64,000 bases of DNA from Armigeres subalbatus (lineage: Eukaryota > Arthropoda > Insecta > Diptera > Culicidae): assembly GCF_024139115.2 (NCBI RefSeq), contig NC_085140.1:431085240-431149239 (forward strand). The letters run 5' to 3'. Below the pieces are notes generated by a model. The model saw only the letters and a program-made list of their open reading frames with translations. It was not told where the DNA came from and did not search any database. Below, one piece after another: positions 48,631 to 61,111 of this stretch. The position numbers were made by a program, and so were the translations under genes. How positions within the stretch are numbered: position 1 is the stretch's first letter; each line of letters opens with the position of its first letter.

Positions 48631-50106
48631 AGCTACTCAAATTAAAAACGAACTCCGTTTATATCTATGACCTACATTGATCATTGGTCAATTGGGCCAT
48701 GACCACATCTTAACTAGCGAATGCCGTTCGCTAATTGTGGCGTTTTGACAAGCGTTATTGTTCTTTACTTTTTCAATTGAACGAAGGAAAACTTCTTGCA
48801 CTACCCATTACAATCAATCAAATTAAAAACTAAAATGAAATGTGAACGGAGTTTTGAAATCACATTTTGAGGTTGGGCTGATTTTTTTAATTAGGTTTTT
48901 CCCTGAATAGTGAATCTCCAACTAAAGAAATTAGCGATCGTTCAAATTATCGGAGTCCACGCTTTTACATATCGGTATTTTATGTGTGTGTCTCTTGTAA
49001 AAATTTGCTATGACAAAAAATATAACTGAAGAAAGGCAGCAGATCATATGTATTTTATTGGTAATTGTTAGCTAATTATGTTTACAATATATCAAAATTA
49101 GGTACATAATCTAGGAAATTTGGGATAGAAAATGTCACATATTTTGGGAAAGTCCGAGTTCCTATGATTTTTTTTTTGTAATATTAAATTTGAATACGGA
49201 ATTTTGTTAATAAAAAACAAGTTAAAATATATAATAAAGATATGCTTAAAATAGTTTTCTCAAGTAAAGTGAGTGTACCGGTATTGGTCAACTCTGAAAA
49301 ATACATATTTCTTATAGGAATAATCGATTCAACAGTATAGAAACCTAAGGGATATACATATCTCAATGGCCAAATTTCAATTTCTGAATATTGTAGGCAT
49401 GACACTAAATATTGAAACCATTGCATTTTTATAAACACTCATTAAGATAAAATGTTTGGATGATAACATTAAGTTCTTAGTCAGTCAAAATTTCCAATAA
49501 AAAATCGAATGACATCTTTGTCTCAGGCAGTAAAACACCTTGGTCTCAGGTAGTAAATCAAGATCAGTGTTGTTACGACTACGCGGATTTTTCGGATCTA
49601 CAAGACGAATAAAACCACTCGCCGATTTAGCGCGAATTTGGTTTCAAGTAAAAATTAATCAAATTACATAAATGAGAAGTTCATGATTTGTATATAGTTT
49701 GATGTTTACATAAAATTTTATTTTCTATAGCAAAATGTTTTTGAGAATAAAACTCACGTTTGAAGTCTATGCTTATACAATCCTATGGATATTTTATTGC
49801 CCCAATTGAATATGCTATTCGTCAAAACTCAAAAAAGTGTTACAAAGAGAGCGAGGGGGTCTAAAATAGTCACTCGTTGTAACTTTTTAATCGATTCTTA
49901 AACAAGAAATTTGAGCTCGTTGATTTCGTTGATATTTCGAGATGTTTGATAAATTATTGATTGATTAGTCCGCCACTGGTTTTACGACGAATCGCGTAGC
50001 ATGGTGTTTCATAACACTTTTCGAAAGTTTCAGCCTTAAAAATTCGTTTCTTCTTTTGTAACACATAAAACCTTCAGTAAGGTACACCGGGCAAGTTTTA
50101 CCGGGT
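48631..50106. other. Spacer, no gene seen
   Basis: AT-rich; no recognised feature. Confidence 0.4.
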
Positions 50107-52069
50107 TCAGTCTTCAAGGTGCAACATGTGTGAGATGTTCACGTAAGTTTGTGCACCCAATCAAACATTGCTTGCTGTGTTCGAACTTGAACATAGCAAT
50201 CTGAACACGAGCCTGAACTCCGATACACCCAGGCGCAATGTACAATATTCAAACATCGAGTTCAAACTTGAACACGAGAATGCTTCGCTTGGGTAAATGA
50301 TCGGGTTGCTAGGGAAACTATTGTTGATTCTTCACATTTCCCAGCCTTGTTATTCGTATTTCGAATAAGAGGATTTAACCAAACTTCAATGAAGGTATGA
50401 TTGAAAAATTGAAACATGTTGTGCACATTTTTTGCACTAGCATAATGAAGCGTTTATAGAGGTGAGGTCTTGATTCAGGCCTTCCATTCACGACGTCTTA
50501 GGTTCGAATCTGCTCTGAGCGGAGCTTTTTGTTCTTTTTTCGAGGTTCTGAAAGCAGTTCTTCTTGAGATTTCGGGATTCTGCAACCACCAAAAAAAACT
50601 GATTAGTTCATATTTCTAAAATTTTGGGATGAGACTTTTCTGACACGTTTATAAGGGGATAATTTATTCTACTTACTTCGCGGTGGTACTTGATAAACAT
50701 ACCGGGAATCTGAAGCGAAGTTCTGGATTGCATAGAGATTTCTTTATTCCAGGGAGAGAGGGGTTTCGACCTTTTTGAAGAACCTTATGAATAACGGGGC
50801 TTTAATTCTAGTTTTGTTGTTTTAGATTGTAATAACTGAAGATTTTATCTTTTATGAGAGCCATGTAGTTTATAGGACTTTTATGTTTAAGGATTTGTGG
50901 GCTCATTTCTGATCTGGAGCCCATCGTTTGTAAATTTTCTTTGTATTGTATAATGTCATCGGCGTATTATTTATATATATATATATAGCAATATGAGACA
51001 GGCCCCCTACTATCTTTTTAAATTTCTATCAATTAGAATTTTTAGTTTACAACCAGTTCTTCATCCTCCCCCACTAAAAGTGTCTCTTTGAACTTTTTGG
51101 AATCAACATCTATATTTTATTCACAACTAGTCCAACAAACTTCGTTTTGCCTAAAATTGATTTATTCTCTTATTAGTTCTTAAGTTATGCAGAAATTTCT
51201 ATTTCATTTGAATAGGATCTCCAATTTCCAAAGAAGGGAGGGTCTCGAACCATCTTGAGAACCTTCCTGGCCCCAAAAACCTCTGCATACAAATTTTCAC
51301 GCCGATCCGTTCAGTAGTTTCAGGTATATAAGGTTCAGATAGACAGAAATTCATTTTTTTGTATATAGATATGCAAATGCCAACAAAATGCATATGTAAC
51401 GGATATATAATAGTTAAGAGCTACATTTTAGACAGACAAACAGAGACTTGTGTATTTTACCTCGTTTAGAACATAAACGCACGGATACTTTAACTAATCA
51501 TTACATTGGAGGTTGCCGGTTGTCTTACCGGGCAAATGCACATAATATTCAGTTGTTATGAACATTATGAATAATATCTGAAGATTATATGCAAAATGTT
51601 GAATAAAAAATGGTTGTGATATTGAGATATCGGACCAAGCGCAAACTGTGGGTAGGCGGTAAAGTATCTTATTCAGCTATTCCACCACCCGACAAGGGCT
51701 GAAAAGTGCCTTTATAAAACTGAAACTATTCAGGCGCCATTTCTAAAAAATCAAAGACAAGGATTCAAATATTAGTGCACTTAGTGAACGCCAAACAAGT
51801 TACCACTAAGCCATCACGTCTACTCAAGAAGTTAAACCACTTAACCAATATGAACAGATGAACAGCATGCTGTGTGGAAACTGATGTTTAAACTTCCATG
51901 TTCAAACCCGTGTGTTTGAACTTGGGCGCACACTCGTGTTCAAACTGGGTGCGATTTTGGTTGGGTTTATGATGAACTCGGTTTGGATCTAGTATGCATG
52001 TTTGAGTGCAAACTTGCACACGGGAAAACTGCACTTGTTTAAACGCGGTTCATGTTTTCGTGAAGACTG
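50107..52069 (+). mobile_element. ~1.96 kb TIR element with tRNA-like modules, left copy
   Basis: Ends CAGTCTTCAAGGTGCAACAT G and CATGTTTTCGTGAAGACTG are imperfect inverted repeats; subterminal GTTCAAACTTGAACAC words recur at both ends. From 50332 to 52069 it is matched almost base for base by 62253-64000 in inverse. It holds a B-box-like GGTTCGAATCTGC near 50503 followed by T-runs, and on the minus strand TGATGGCTTAGTGGTAACTT with TTTGAATCC (51760-51830). The interior includes AAAACGAAGTTTGTTGGACT-type sequence also seen at 54960-55180. No transposase recognised. Confidence 0.78.
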
Positions 52070-52213
52070 ACCGGTTTTTTCAAAGTTTAACTTTGAAGTA
52101 CTGTAAAAAAACATCCTTCGATAAGTTTTGAATCCGTTTGCGTTGTTTGCTAGTTCGGACCAAAGATTACACATAAGAAATAAGCAACCTCACCAAACTT
52201 TTACATAAATATT

Positions 52214-52473
52214 TTCACTTGTCATAAGACGAGTTAATACAATCCCATTGAATTCCACCACTTAATTGTATCTTGACAGATACGTATTTCGACCTCAACA
52301 GTAAGGCCGTCTTCAGTGTCTCGTACTTGACTCGACTCAACTCGACTGAAGTCGAGTCAAGTACGAGACACTGAAGACGGCCTTACTGTTGAGGTCGAAA
52401 TACGTATCTGTCAAGATACAATTAAGTGGTGGAATTCAATGGGATTGTACAAACTCGTCTTATGACAAGTGAA
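52214..52473. mobile_element. 260-bp near-perfect palindrome (foldback MITE)
   Basis: TTCACTTGTCATAAGACGAG at the left to its inverse CTCGTCTTATGACAAGTGAA at the right; the arms are ~125 bp and nearly identical, joined at CAACTCGACTGAAG near 52343. Half copies occur at 1616-1968 and 6945-7048. Confidence 0.92.
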
Positions 52474-53147
52474 GACATTCCACTAAAAAGCTCAAAATAA
52501 TTTTCTTAAAAAAAATAAATATTTTGTTTACGGGAATTAATTTTTGGTTTGCATCGTTTCAACTTGCCCCGCATATCGGGCAAGCTGAAACACTGCGCTA
52601 TATACAGACTAAAGCTAAATCTATCGTATTAAAAACAAAATATAAACAAAAAACTCAGTTTGAAGATGCATGAGATTATTGTGGTGACTATACTGCCAAG
52701 ATTTGCATAAGAGTCCCATTTCAATTTTTGACAATTTTGATTTGCCTTCAGAAATTAGCTTAAAATTGTCTCTTGAAGATAAATATATAAAATAGTTGGC
52801 TTGGTACAAGAAATTTGGAAATCAAATCCCACTTATGATCACATAACAGTCACATTTCAGATTGATGATAATTTTTTAAATAAAAAATAAACATTGCATT
52901 GAATGATTACCTACCCTGAAAATTTCATGAAAACTCTTCAAAACAATGTTTTGAGACACGCCAAAAAGTTCTTTTTGATTTTGCAAAGGACGAAAACTAA
53001 ACAATGCCAGGGAATGCCCTCACCTTCTGTCTGTGCTCAAAAAAAAAAAAACATAAGTTGTCTGTACTCTGTACTCATATTGACACCAAATTGAAATTGC
53101 TATAACTGTTTTTGTTTTGTTTTTCGTTGTAATCCTGGTTAGGGGAA
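52474..53147. other. AT-rich spacer, no gene seen
   Basis: No feature recognised. Confidence 0.4.
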
Positions 53148-53161
53148 GGGGGGGGGGGGGG
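53148..53161. repeat. Poly-G run of 14
   Basis: Fourteen consecutive G, preceded by AGGGGAA. It could form a quadruplex, or it may be an assembly or sequencing weak point. Confidence 0.9.
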
Positions 53162-53352
53162 CAATATGCCCTAGCTAAGCAAACACTGCTCTATTGTCTT
53201 ATTTATAACGCTGTTCATGGGTATTTTTACATTATGCATCAGTTAAACAAGATAGCTAGTTGATGCCATTCAAAAATTGTCAAAAATCTCAATCATATTT
53301 TTAATATTCACATTTCAAAAAAGTGGTGATATTCTGTTGCCGGAAAACTCAT

Positions 53353-53485
53353 GAGGCAAAACGCCTTTTAGCTGGGAGCTCCTAGGGAACAAAGTACCAC
53401 GCGTCGGCGAATCAGCATTCTAGTATGGATAGTCCGTGGAGACGCAAGTACTTTGTAGGTTATTGCCACTAGGGCGTTTTGCCTC
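53353..53485. repeat. Short inverted-end element
   Basis: GAGGCAAAACGCC and GGCGTTTTGCCTC are perfect 13-bp inverted ends 133 bp apart, with AGTACC/ GTACTTTG echoes inside. Probably a short MITE. Confidence 0.55.
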
Positions 53486-54959
53486 GCCAAAATGTTAGAT
53501 GTTTCTTCAAAATGTGGAAATTTTCGGTTTCTCCGACCTTCCCATGCACTATTTTGAAACTTTCTTCGCCTATCCTACATAATTTTAGATCTAGTTTTGT
53601 TACGGACATCTTAATGACGGTAAATACGAGGGAAACCACAAAAGGCGTTTTATATCGGGGGTTTCAGGGCGTTTTGGGGCCTCTTCCCCTACATGGTCAT
53701 TGAAGCGCAATTTATTGTCTATTGTCAACCTCAGATCATTGATAGTATAAACGCGTTCCAAAGAAACACCGTTTGTCGCGTAGAAGATGAGGAGAGAGTA
53801 TTAATTTGGTTCTTGGCCGCTAGGTGGTGGTATATATGAAATCATAATTTTAGAACTTAACTCACGATATTCACTTTAACTCATGATATTCCGATACATG
53901 GAATTTACTACATTTTAAACAGTCCAATCACATTAATTTGACATTTGTAAAAAATATGTATTTAGCAAAGTTCATCTGGTGGGAATGGGCTGTCTTGTGG
54001 TGGAAAAAAATAATTAGGAATTTTACAATTAGGCTGCGCTAGTGTGCCTACGTCCATCCAAGCTGTATTCGGCAAAATTGTTCAGGACTACAAAGCGGTC
54101 CAAGACTACAAATTTATATTTGAGTATATTGCTCCATGTGAGATCTGATGTATTTTAGTGTGTAGTAGACTCAAGTTTTCTTCTTTCTGTCTAATTTCTG
54201 GTTACAAGTGTAGATTCAAAGGCATTAACTCCAGAGATTTCAAGGATGACGAAAAAATATGCATGAAAAATCACTGTTTTGTACCCTTATTTACAAAAAC
54301 TCCTCCCCGTTAAGTACCCGCCCACCTATGATCAAGCTTAGGTAACGTCCCTAGTGACACAATTCAGTCCGATTAGGTCACAGCAACTTATATATGACTT
54401 GTTTTGGTTGTACATATGTCACATAAACTGGTAAGAGATATGTGTATTACTCGGGGTCCTGAAAGATGATTCAATTATCTTTCGAAACAAAAAACCGAAA
54501 TTGGTCAAACAACAAACAAGTTATTACGATTTCAATTTAGGGTCAATATGACCACAGAGCACAGACAACGTAAGTTGTTTGATAAAAGTACACTGTAGCG
54601 CCTATTTGCAAGATTTTTCGAGCAATTTTGCACTTATGGGACAGATCTCGGCGAGTTTTACCAAACTACGAAAAATTAGGAAAATCGGTTGAAAACTAAA
54701 AAAATGGCAGCCTTTCAAAGTGGCCTGGTTTCAAAGCACAAACAAAAGCTTAAGTAGGTGCAATCTTCAGGAAATGGCAGTCAGAAGGTGTGTTTAGGGG
54801 AGTAGTTTGTTGAAAAAAGTAATCAGGGTTTTCGATCATTTCTGATCTGAATTACAGGTTCCGTTTCAATTTACCCCGCATTTGGTGTACCTTATATCGC
54901 TTTCATTGAGCATTCATTTCGAACCAGCATTTTTTCAACCCTTATTTTTTATTACTTTA
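53486..54959. other. Spacer, no gene seen
   Basis: AT-rich, no recognised feature. Confidence 0.4.
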
Positions 54960-55185
54960 CTAGCAGATCCGACGAACTTCGTTTCGTCTAAAGTTGATTT
55001 ATGCTCTGCTTAGTTCTATAATTATGCAGAAATTTCTGTTTCATTTGTATGGGTATTCCAAAAGAGGGAAGGGTCTCGAACCATCTCAAGAACCATCTTA
55101 AGGAGTCTATAAGGTTCAGACAGACAGAAATTCATTTTTATGTATGTATATAGAATAGATATAGATATAGATATAGATAGATAGA
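54960..55185 (+). repeat. Dispersed repeat also found inside the ~1.96 kb element
   Basis: CGAACTTCGTTTCGTCTAAA, TATGCAGAAATTTCTGTTTC and AAGGTTCAGACAGACAGAAA TTCATTTTT match blocks at 51040-51370 and 62940-63200. It ends in a TAGATA microsatellite (55150-55185). Confidence 0.65.
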
Positions 55186-55276
55186 TCAACGTGATTTTTT
55201 ACACTGATTTTAATTCTACAAAACAACTGCTAACTTTATGGCTTTTACAAAAGCTTTATAGCAAATCATAGAAACT

Positions 55277-55400
55277 GTTCACAAATTACGTAAGGGAGGG
55301 ATGGAGTCAGCTCAAGCGTTACGGTTCATACGAAATCAATAAATCATTTACACGAAAAGTGTTACGAGGGGGCTATTTTTCCATTATGTAATTTGTGAAC
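55277..55400. mobile_element. Short MITE
   Basis: GTTCACAAATTACGTAA and TTATGTAATTTGTGAAC are inverted ends 124 bp apart with one mismatch. Confidence 0.7.
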
Positions 55401-55810
55401 TGCTCCGTGCAGGGTTGACTTGTGTATGTTATTCAAACACTAGGGTAATGGTTTTCGTCATGGCTCAACAGAGTACAAATTCAATGTATGAATAAAAAAC
55501 TAATTCAGATTTTTTTTTTTGAATGCGCTATTTGTTTTGGAATTCAAAAGAGATCAATGACGCTTTTTTCGCGTCGAATGTAACTAACTATGAGAAAAAC
55601 GGTTAAGGATTACTATGTGAAAAATTATGCTAATGTTTTACAATCAGATACATACACACGGACAGACAGACATTTGCTCAATTCGTCGAGCTGAGTCGAT
55701 TGATATATAACATATAAAAGTTCGTTTGTGTGAAATGATAGCTTTTCGGTACAACTTATTTGTACAAGAAAGGCATAAAAAAAGTTTCACTTGATAAAAA
55801 AAATCATACC

Positions 55811-55882
55811 TAGCAGAGCGTAGTTTCGATCTACGGACCTCTGGGTTATGGGCCCAGCACGCTTCCACTGCGCCACTCTGCT
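55811..55882 (-). tRNA. Initiator tRNA-Met (anticodon CAT)
   Basis: On the minus strand AGCAGAG pairs with CTCTGCT, with discriminator A. The anticodon stem-loop carries the GGG/CCC pairs (CTGGGCCCATAACCCAG) diagnostic of initiator tRNA, and the T loop is AUCGAAAC-like, lacking the usual TTC of elongators. The anticodon is CAT. A T8 run follows as terminator. Confidence 0.97.
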
Positions 55883-55956
55883 TATGATTAAGACTTATAA
55901 TAGGGTATCTCTGAGTAGCTTGACTCTGTGCGCTATTTTCATCCCTTCCTACGATT

Positions 55957-56179
55957 AGGAGTCGTTCAAAAATGACGTCACAAGTTTTAGGAGGGGAGGG
56001 GGTCTAAGATTTTGTGACAGTACGTATTGTATACTGCCTATGATAGCATATCGGCGTTGCTGGATTTCCTATCCATATGGGACAAATATGCGATTGTGGA
56101 CGTTATTATAAAAGCGTGTCAGAAGGGGGGCCCAAAAATCTAAAAAAAAAATAGTGGACGTCATATTTGAATCGCCCCT
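55957..56179. mobile_element. MITE with AGGNGYCGTTCAAAAATGACGTC-type ends
   Basis: AGGAGTCGTTCAAAAATGAC GTCA at the left and TGGACGTCATATTTGAATCG CCCCT at the right are inverted with a few mismatches. Confidence 0.7.
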
Positions 56180-56200
56180 TAGGAGATATTTTCTAGAATG

Positions 56201-56418
56201 TAGGGTTACTGCTCCTGGACTTCATCTCAAAGCACCGATATTCATCCCACGAAAAACAAAGCGATGAAAAGAAATTTGATTTGTTTCTTATTTTTGTGAT
56301 TTTTTCAGCAGTGAGCACGTATGTTAACAAAAAGAAGTGACGAAATTGGCGCCGTTTGCTTGTTTCGCGATGAGCTGAATATATGTTTAGTGAAATGAAA
56401 AACGGAACAGTTTCCCTA
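56201..56418. mobile_element. MITE family A, copy 4, abutting a Tc1/mariner relic
   Basis: Shares GATTTGTTTCTTATTTTTGT and GCAGTGAGCACGTATGTTAA with the other copies and ends CGGAACAGTTTCCCTA. The final TA is also the left TA of the next element. Confidence 0.72.
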
Positions 56419-57354
56419 AAGCTATGTCCATTTAGAATCCGGAATCATTTATTGTATTGCAGCGGCACGGAAAGTGACCGCTGCAAGAATTCTTTTACAG
56501 CGGTTTGTCTACCTAGGCGCCCATTTGCTGTGGTATAAATTTTACGAAGTTTCGTGCATCGTGTCAAAAATTATTCCAGATGGAAGCCGAAAGGAGAGAA
56601 AAAAATCTGCACACCCACGTTGATAATCCTGTCATCGACGATGAAACCTACGTCAAAATGGATTTCGGACAGCTTCCTAGCCAAAAATTCTACATGGTGA
56701 CGGCACGAGGAGTAGTTCCTGCGAAGTTTAAGTTTGCTTTTTGGACAAACTTGCAAAAAAAAGGATGATTTTGGCAAGGGATATGCAACTGTGGGGCAAA
56801 GACCTAAGTGTTAGTGACGAATAAGACGATGGACTCGAAGCTGTACAAGGAGGAATGTCTCAAAAACCGCGGTCGACCTTCCATAAAGCCCATAAAAGTC
56901 CCGTGAAGTTTTGGCCAGATTTGGCGAGTTGCCACTACAGCTGGGAAGTCATCCAGTGGTACCGCGATAATAACGAAGATTTTATCGATAAAAACATAAA
57001 TCCACGCAACTGCCCACAGCTCCGGCCCATCGAGACATTTTGGGCAGTAATGAAGCGGAAGCTTAAGAAAAGTGGAAAAAGTGGAAAAACAGCTCGGGAC
57101 GCGACTCAGATGACCAAAATGTGGAACAAATGTGCCAAGGAAGTTGACTCCGGAGGTGTGCAACTTTTGATGAGAGGAATAAAGAAGAAGGTGCGAATTT
57201 TTACTAGAAACAAGAAGAAATTATTTGTATCAATAATTTTTCCTTAAAGTACAGTGAATTACCCTTGTTTTGATGTATTAACCTTATTTGTACGTCAATC
57301 CGTTACCGAGATACAGATGATTTTATTATTCCGGATTCTAAATGGACATAGCCT
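56419..57354 (+). mobile_element. Tc1/mariner-type element with broken transposase
   Basis: Perfect 25-bp inverted ends (GCTATGTCCATTTAGAATCC GGAAT at 56421-56445 and inverse at 57329-57353), TA at both flanks (56417-56418, 57355-57356). Plus-strand coding traces: VIDDETYVKMDFGQLPSQKF in 56580-56768 (first catalytic aspartate region) and, after frame breaks, NCPQLRPIETFWAVMKRKLK in 56855-57247 (the final catalytic block). The N-terminal DNA-binding part is absent and the open frames are split, so it is non-functional. 936 bp is short for a full element. Confidence 0.85.
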
Positions 57355-57356
57355 TA

Positions 57357-58504
57357 TATCAAATTTGGGCAACTTTTCGTCTTTTAATTACATACGTATA
57401 ATATATGGAAACAAATAAATAAAATGTTAGTTATCCGCGATAGTTTTTGGCACTACGCCGCTGTCGACATATCTGCATCGATGCGCCGCTGTGTTGTTCA
57501 AAATATGCCAAAATTTATCGTAGTAGTGTATAAAGTCCAAACCGTATTACTACAACTTCAGATAATAGGGAAATTCGCTAAAGGTTGATCGACTAGTTTC
57601 TTCGCCTATTGCTGGACGCATGTGCACTGTGCAGTGCATTTCTTATGTATGTTGAACGATAGGCAAGAATTTTAGCTGTTCAAGATTTGACGATTTCCTA
57701 GCTACTACAATTCTATGCACCAGCAACATTCGCTGTAATTTAAAATATTAAAACTTGCAAAAATCGAACATATAGCAAGACCAAAGTAAATAGCAAGTTG
57801 TTGAACTATTTTGAATCCTGAACATGCTTTTCGTTCTGCCGTTGTTACTTTATTTTTCTAACTAGATTCAATAATTTTGCAAAATTGCATGATTGCAAAA
57901 ATAAAATTGAATAATTCCTCAGTTATATAAGATAATTAAATAAATGTTGGCAGGCTAGTCTTTATAGAAAAGCAAATTCTTGATATTTTTGATAGCTCTA
58001 AAAAAATCCTTAATTCCTGTGAAAACTTAAAAATAAATACTTAGAAATTCCATGGAAATTCCCGTGAATTTTCAACAGAATTTTCTGTTTGATTTTGATT
58101 ATTAGAATCTTAATGAAAATTTAAAATGAACCCTTGGAAGTACGTAAGAATTTTCAGTCGAACTTCGGGAGAATTAAGATTCGAAACAATTTTTCATTGA
58201 AGCTTATAACTATATCCCAAAACAAAAAAACAGAAACATAAATCTGGGAAATTAATAAGATTTTTGCCGCCGGATAATATTGCCTTCGGAGTGACACCAA
58301 ACAAAATGATGAAAAAACGCCGATGATGATTTTCGAATTGAGGCGGTATGACGGCGCACACCTTTATGTAACACTATGGGCCTTCTGGCCTCTCATAAAA
58401 AGTTGTTTTAGGCAAAGATGTAACCTTTACCTATGTAAACTAAAAGAATGCACGAGAAAGGCAAAAAGCAAGTTCTACGTAGATACCTGGAGTTTCTCGT
58501 ATCA
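57357..58504. other. Spacer, no gene seen
   Basis: AT-rich; GCACGAGAAAGGC near 58450 is a word often seen in mosquito repeats, nothing more. Confidence 0.4.
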
Positions 58505-58592
58505 CTATACTGCCGCTAACCGCAAGTCGAGCACATCTGTATATGGAGCCCCATATACAGATGTGCTCGACTTGCGGCTAGCGGCAGTATAG
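58505..58592. repeat. Hairpin with 42-bp arms and 4-nt loop
   Basis: CTATACTGCCGCTAACCGCA (start of left arm) to CATCTGTATATGG, loop AGCC, then the inverse ending TAGCGGCAGTATAG. One mismatch across 42 pairs. Could be a MITE, a small RNA precursor or a replication-slippage product. Confidence 0.9.
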
Positions 58593-59199
58593 CAGTTCCA
58601 ATTAAAAATGAGTGATTCTAAGAAGAATCACATCACATGAAGAGCTTTTATATCCCGGACTACAAAATAAAATTAATTGAATTTCAATGAGATACGTTTT
58701 TTTACAACCTTAAGTTACTTTTAGAATAGTAATTTAGTTTGATTGATTTGATCAAATTTAATCACATTCAACGATGTAATTAAATACGTTTATATTATTC
58801 ATGAAATTATTATGCTTCCATGGTAAAAAAAAACAGATAAAAAGTTACTTACTGTAGTCAATTTCACTTCCGATGAGAATTTTTGAAATTTTCTAGAACA
58901 GGCCGTCCTAAATAATAATCCTCGTTATTGGTCACTGTCAATAGTAGCTTCACTTCCGATTTTGCTAACTATTTCTTATGTCACAAACACACTGTTATCT
59001 AAACACTATTCCTTTGATTACGATAATAACTTCCCTTCACTTTATTATTGCGCTGAGTTTGTTAATAAACTTTTTTCCAAAACATTCACGCTACTCCCGT
59101 GCACACCGTAACAACTATCAGAACTATTAAGGAAAATGTTTTTCTTCTGCGGCAATATTTTCCAAACACCTCCACGCCTTTGATAATCCACCTGAATAT
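58593..59199. other. AT-rich spacer
   Basis: No feature recognised. Confidence 0.4.
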
Positions 59200-59950
59200 G
59201 TGTTTTGCTGGTTGCAAGTAGTAAATATCGGAGCCTAGTAAATATTATCATCCAAGTGGTTCAATATTTACGAAATCCCCAGGAGAGGAACCTTTCGTCC
59301 CGCCGTGGAGAAGGTTTACAACAACTCGAGATGTTTAATGTTTGCAGCCAGTACTTTGGCTACACCCCGTCCAAGATGCGAACCGTATCGTTGCTCAGCT
59401 CCACTCAGCCAACAGGACCAGCTTTCCACTACCGACTGATGCTTGCTTATTTGTTTCTTCACGCTTATTGTGTTTCAAATCGGCCAAAACCAACCACCGA
59501 AAGCAAAACTCTCGAGCCCAACCGGGGCATGTGTTTACTAAACGAAAATTGCTGGCGCACTAACGCGGCGAGGAGTTTACTTTTTCGCTTTTACTCCGCG
59601 AATGAATATCGCGCTCCGTTCCGTCCGAGGAGGACGACCAACCAAAAGGCAGCGACGATGAGCGCGATCCTCCTCTCACACCAACAACGAGCCGCGGCAA
59701 CTACGGTGACGATGACGACGACGACGTGGGGTTGCGCGCGCGTTCATTGCAATCTATAGCTGCGAGGAAAGAGGAACGATCGCTACACGTATTCCATTTT
59801 GTTCCATAGCGTTTGACCGGACGATGGAAATGCCTACACAGGCAATAGAGATTTTCCGCCAATGTGATATGCGCGCGCATCAATGACACAACCCCAACGA
59901 GAGCATTCAATTGCGGAGATTATTATCTTCTATAATAGTGCAGTGCGATG
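59200..59950 (-). promoter_or_regulatory. GC-rich block, candidate promoter or first exon
   Basis: This block is clearly GC-richer than its surroundings, with CG-rich words (GCGCGCGTTCATTGCAATC, TCGTCGTCGTCATCG on the minus strand). A TCAGTCGG initiator-like site on the minus strand near 59440 fits an arthropod start site. It lies about 15 kb upstream of the FoxL2 start codon and could be its first, non-coding exon. A 184-codon plus frame here (59205-59759) has no domain. Weak evidence. Confidence 0.3.
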
Positions 59951-60509
59951 CAAGTGCCCGCCAACCAATAATATTTCGCCCAATGATGTAGCGATACGTA
60001 GCTCATCATATGCTTTAGGGTTCTCTTAAATAAACTTCGTTTATTTTTATTCCATCAAACTATGAGGATTTTTAAAAGAGTTTATATGCAATTCACTGTG
60101 AAAAGTTAATTTAATGTAGAATTTAAATGTTTAACTGTAATTCGAAAATTTTATGAATCGATTATCTAGCATGGTTTAAAACTCTGCTTTTTCATTTTTA
60201 AAACCCACAAAATAAAATATAGCACAAATTACAATTCAATATTTTGTTTTCGAATATGATTAAAAAATGCTTATAATCCGAGAATCAGTAGCTTTGGATG
60301 AGCTACCATGTGTCTCCATTGCCCTTCATTAGACTGACTTAAATAAACATAAACATTCAGAAGATGATCATGGAAAACTCCGTGCGGAAAAAGAATGGAC
60401 GGTCAATTCATGTGGTTCCAAAGACAAATAGGGGAAGAGACTTAAAATATAAAAACGTTCCAAAAATTAAAACAATTTAGATAAATATCCAGCTATAGTT
60501 AGTAACTAT
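59951..60509. other. AT-rich spacer
   Basis: No feature recognised. Confidence 0.4.
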
Positions 60510-60700
60510 TAGTTACATACTTGATGAGCTACAGCTCCTCCATGCTGAGTGTACGCCGAATGAAGTATCCTTCTTCACTGCACTCGATCCTGAGCCAATC
60601 GCTTCCGATCGCCCTGAAGTTAAGCGCCCTAAGGTCAACTTTAACTGCAAAAACTCATCGTATAAGCGGCCTACTGAATATTATCGTCGCCTCTCGTCAT
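60510..60700 (-). mobile_element. RTE-like LINE C-terminal fragment
   Basis: Matches 42150-42300 (ATCCTGAGCCAATCGCTTCC GATCGCCCTGAA and neighbours) and encodes the same decayed C-terminal segment on the minus strand. Confidence 0.6.
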
Positions 60701-61111
60701 CGCCGAAAATCTCGTTAAAAAAGACATTAAAAAAACTTCATAGAATTTAATTGGGCATTTGTTGCTATGTCTCAATACTATAGAAATCCTATGACGTTCA
60801 TTGGTACTATACCAGAGAGGCAACTTCAGAATCATTTTCAAAATATGTCCCACATTCTGTTCCAATTTTCCAATTCTACGAACTAACTTTTTCTGAATTG
60901 TTAAAAACATTCATCGAACGTAATTTAATATTACTAACGGAGCGGTTAGTCAGGAATTTATTTTCACAGAAATCTCCAGCCAGCGGCCAAATTTTTAAAA
61001 TATCAAAGTAGCTTTTTTTCTGGAGGTATGCTTTTTTGCCGACTATCTGGCGCTTATTTTTTGTTGAGACTGAAAATAAGCGAAGGAGTCGATTTTTATG
61101 CGCTGTACAAT
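60701..61111. other. Spacer, no gene seen
   Basis: No feature recognised. Confidence 0.4.

Noticed and set aside
50107..52069. CRISPR-like or LTR structure from repeated GTTCAAAC words
   Set aside because: Repeats are irregular, inverted and confined to the element ends; no direct long terminal repeats are present.
59205..59759. 184-codon plus-strand frame
   Set aside because: No domain or coding pattern; it lies in a GC-rich block where long frames arise easily. Better seen as a possible minus-strand promoter or UTR.
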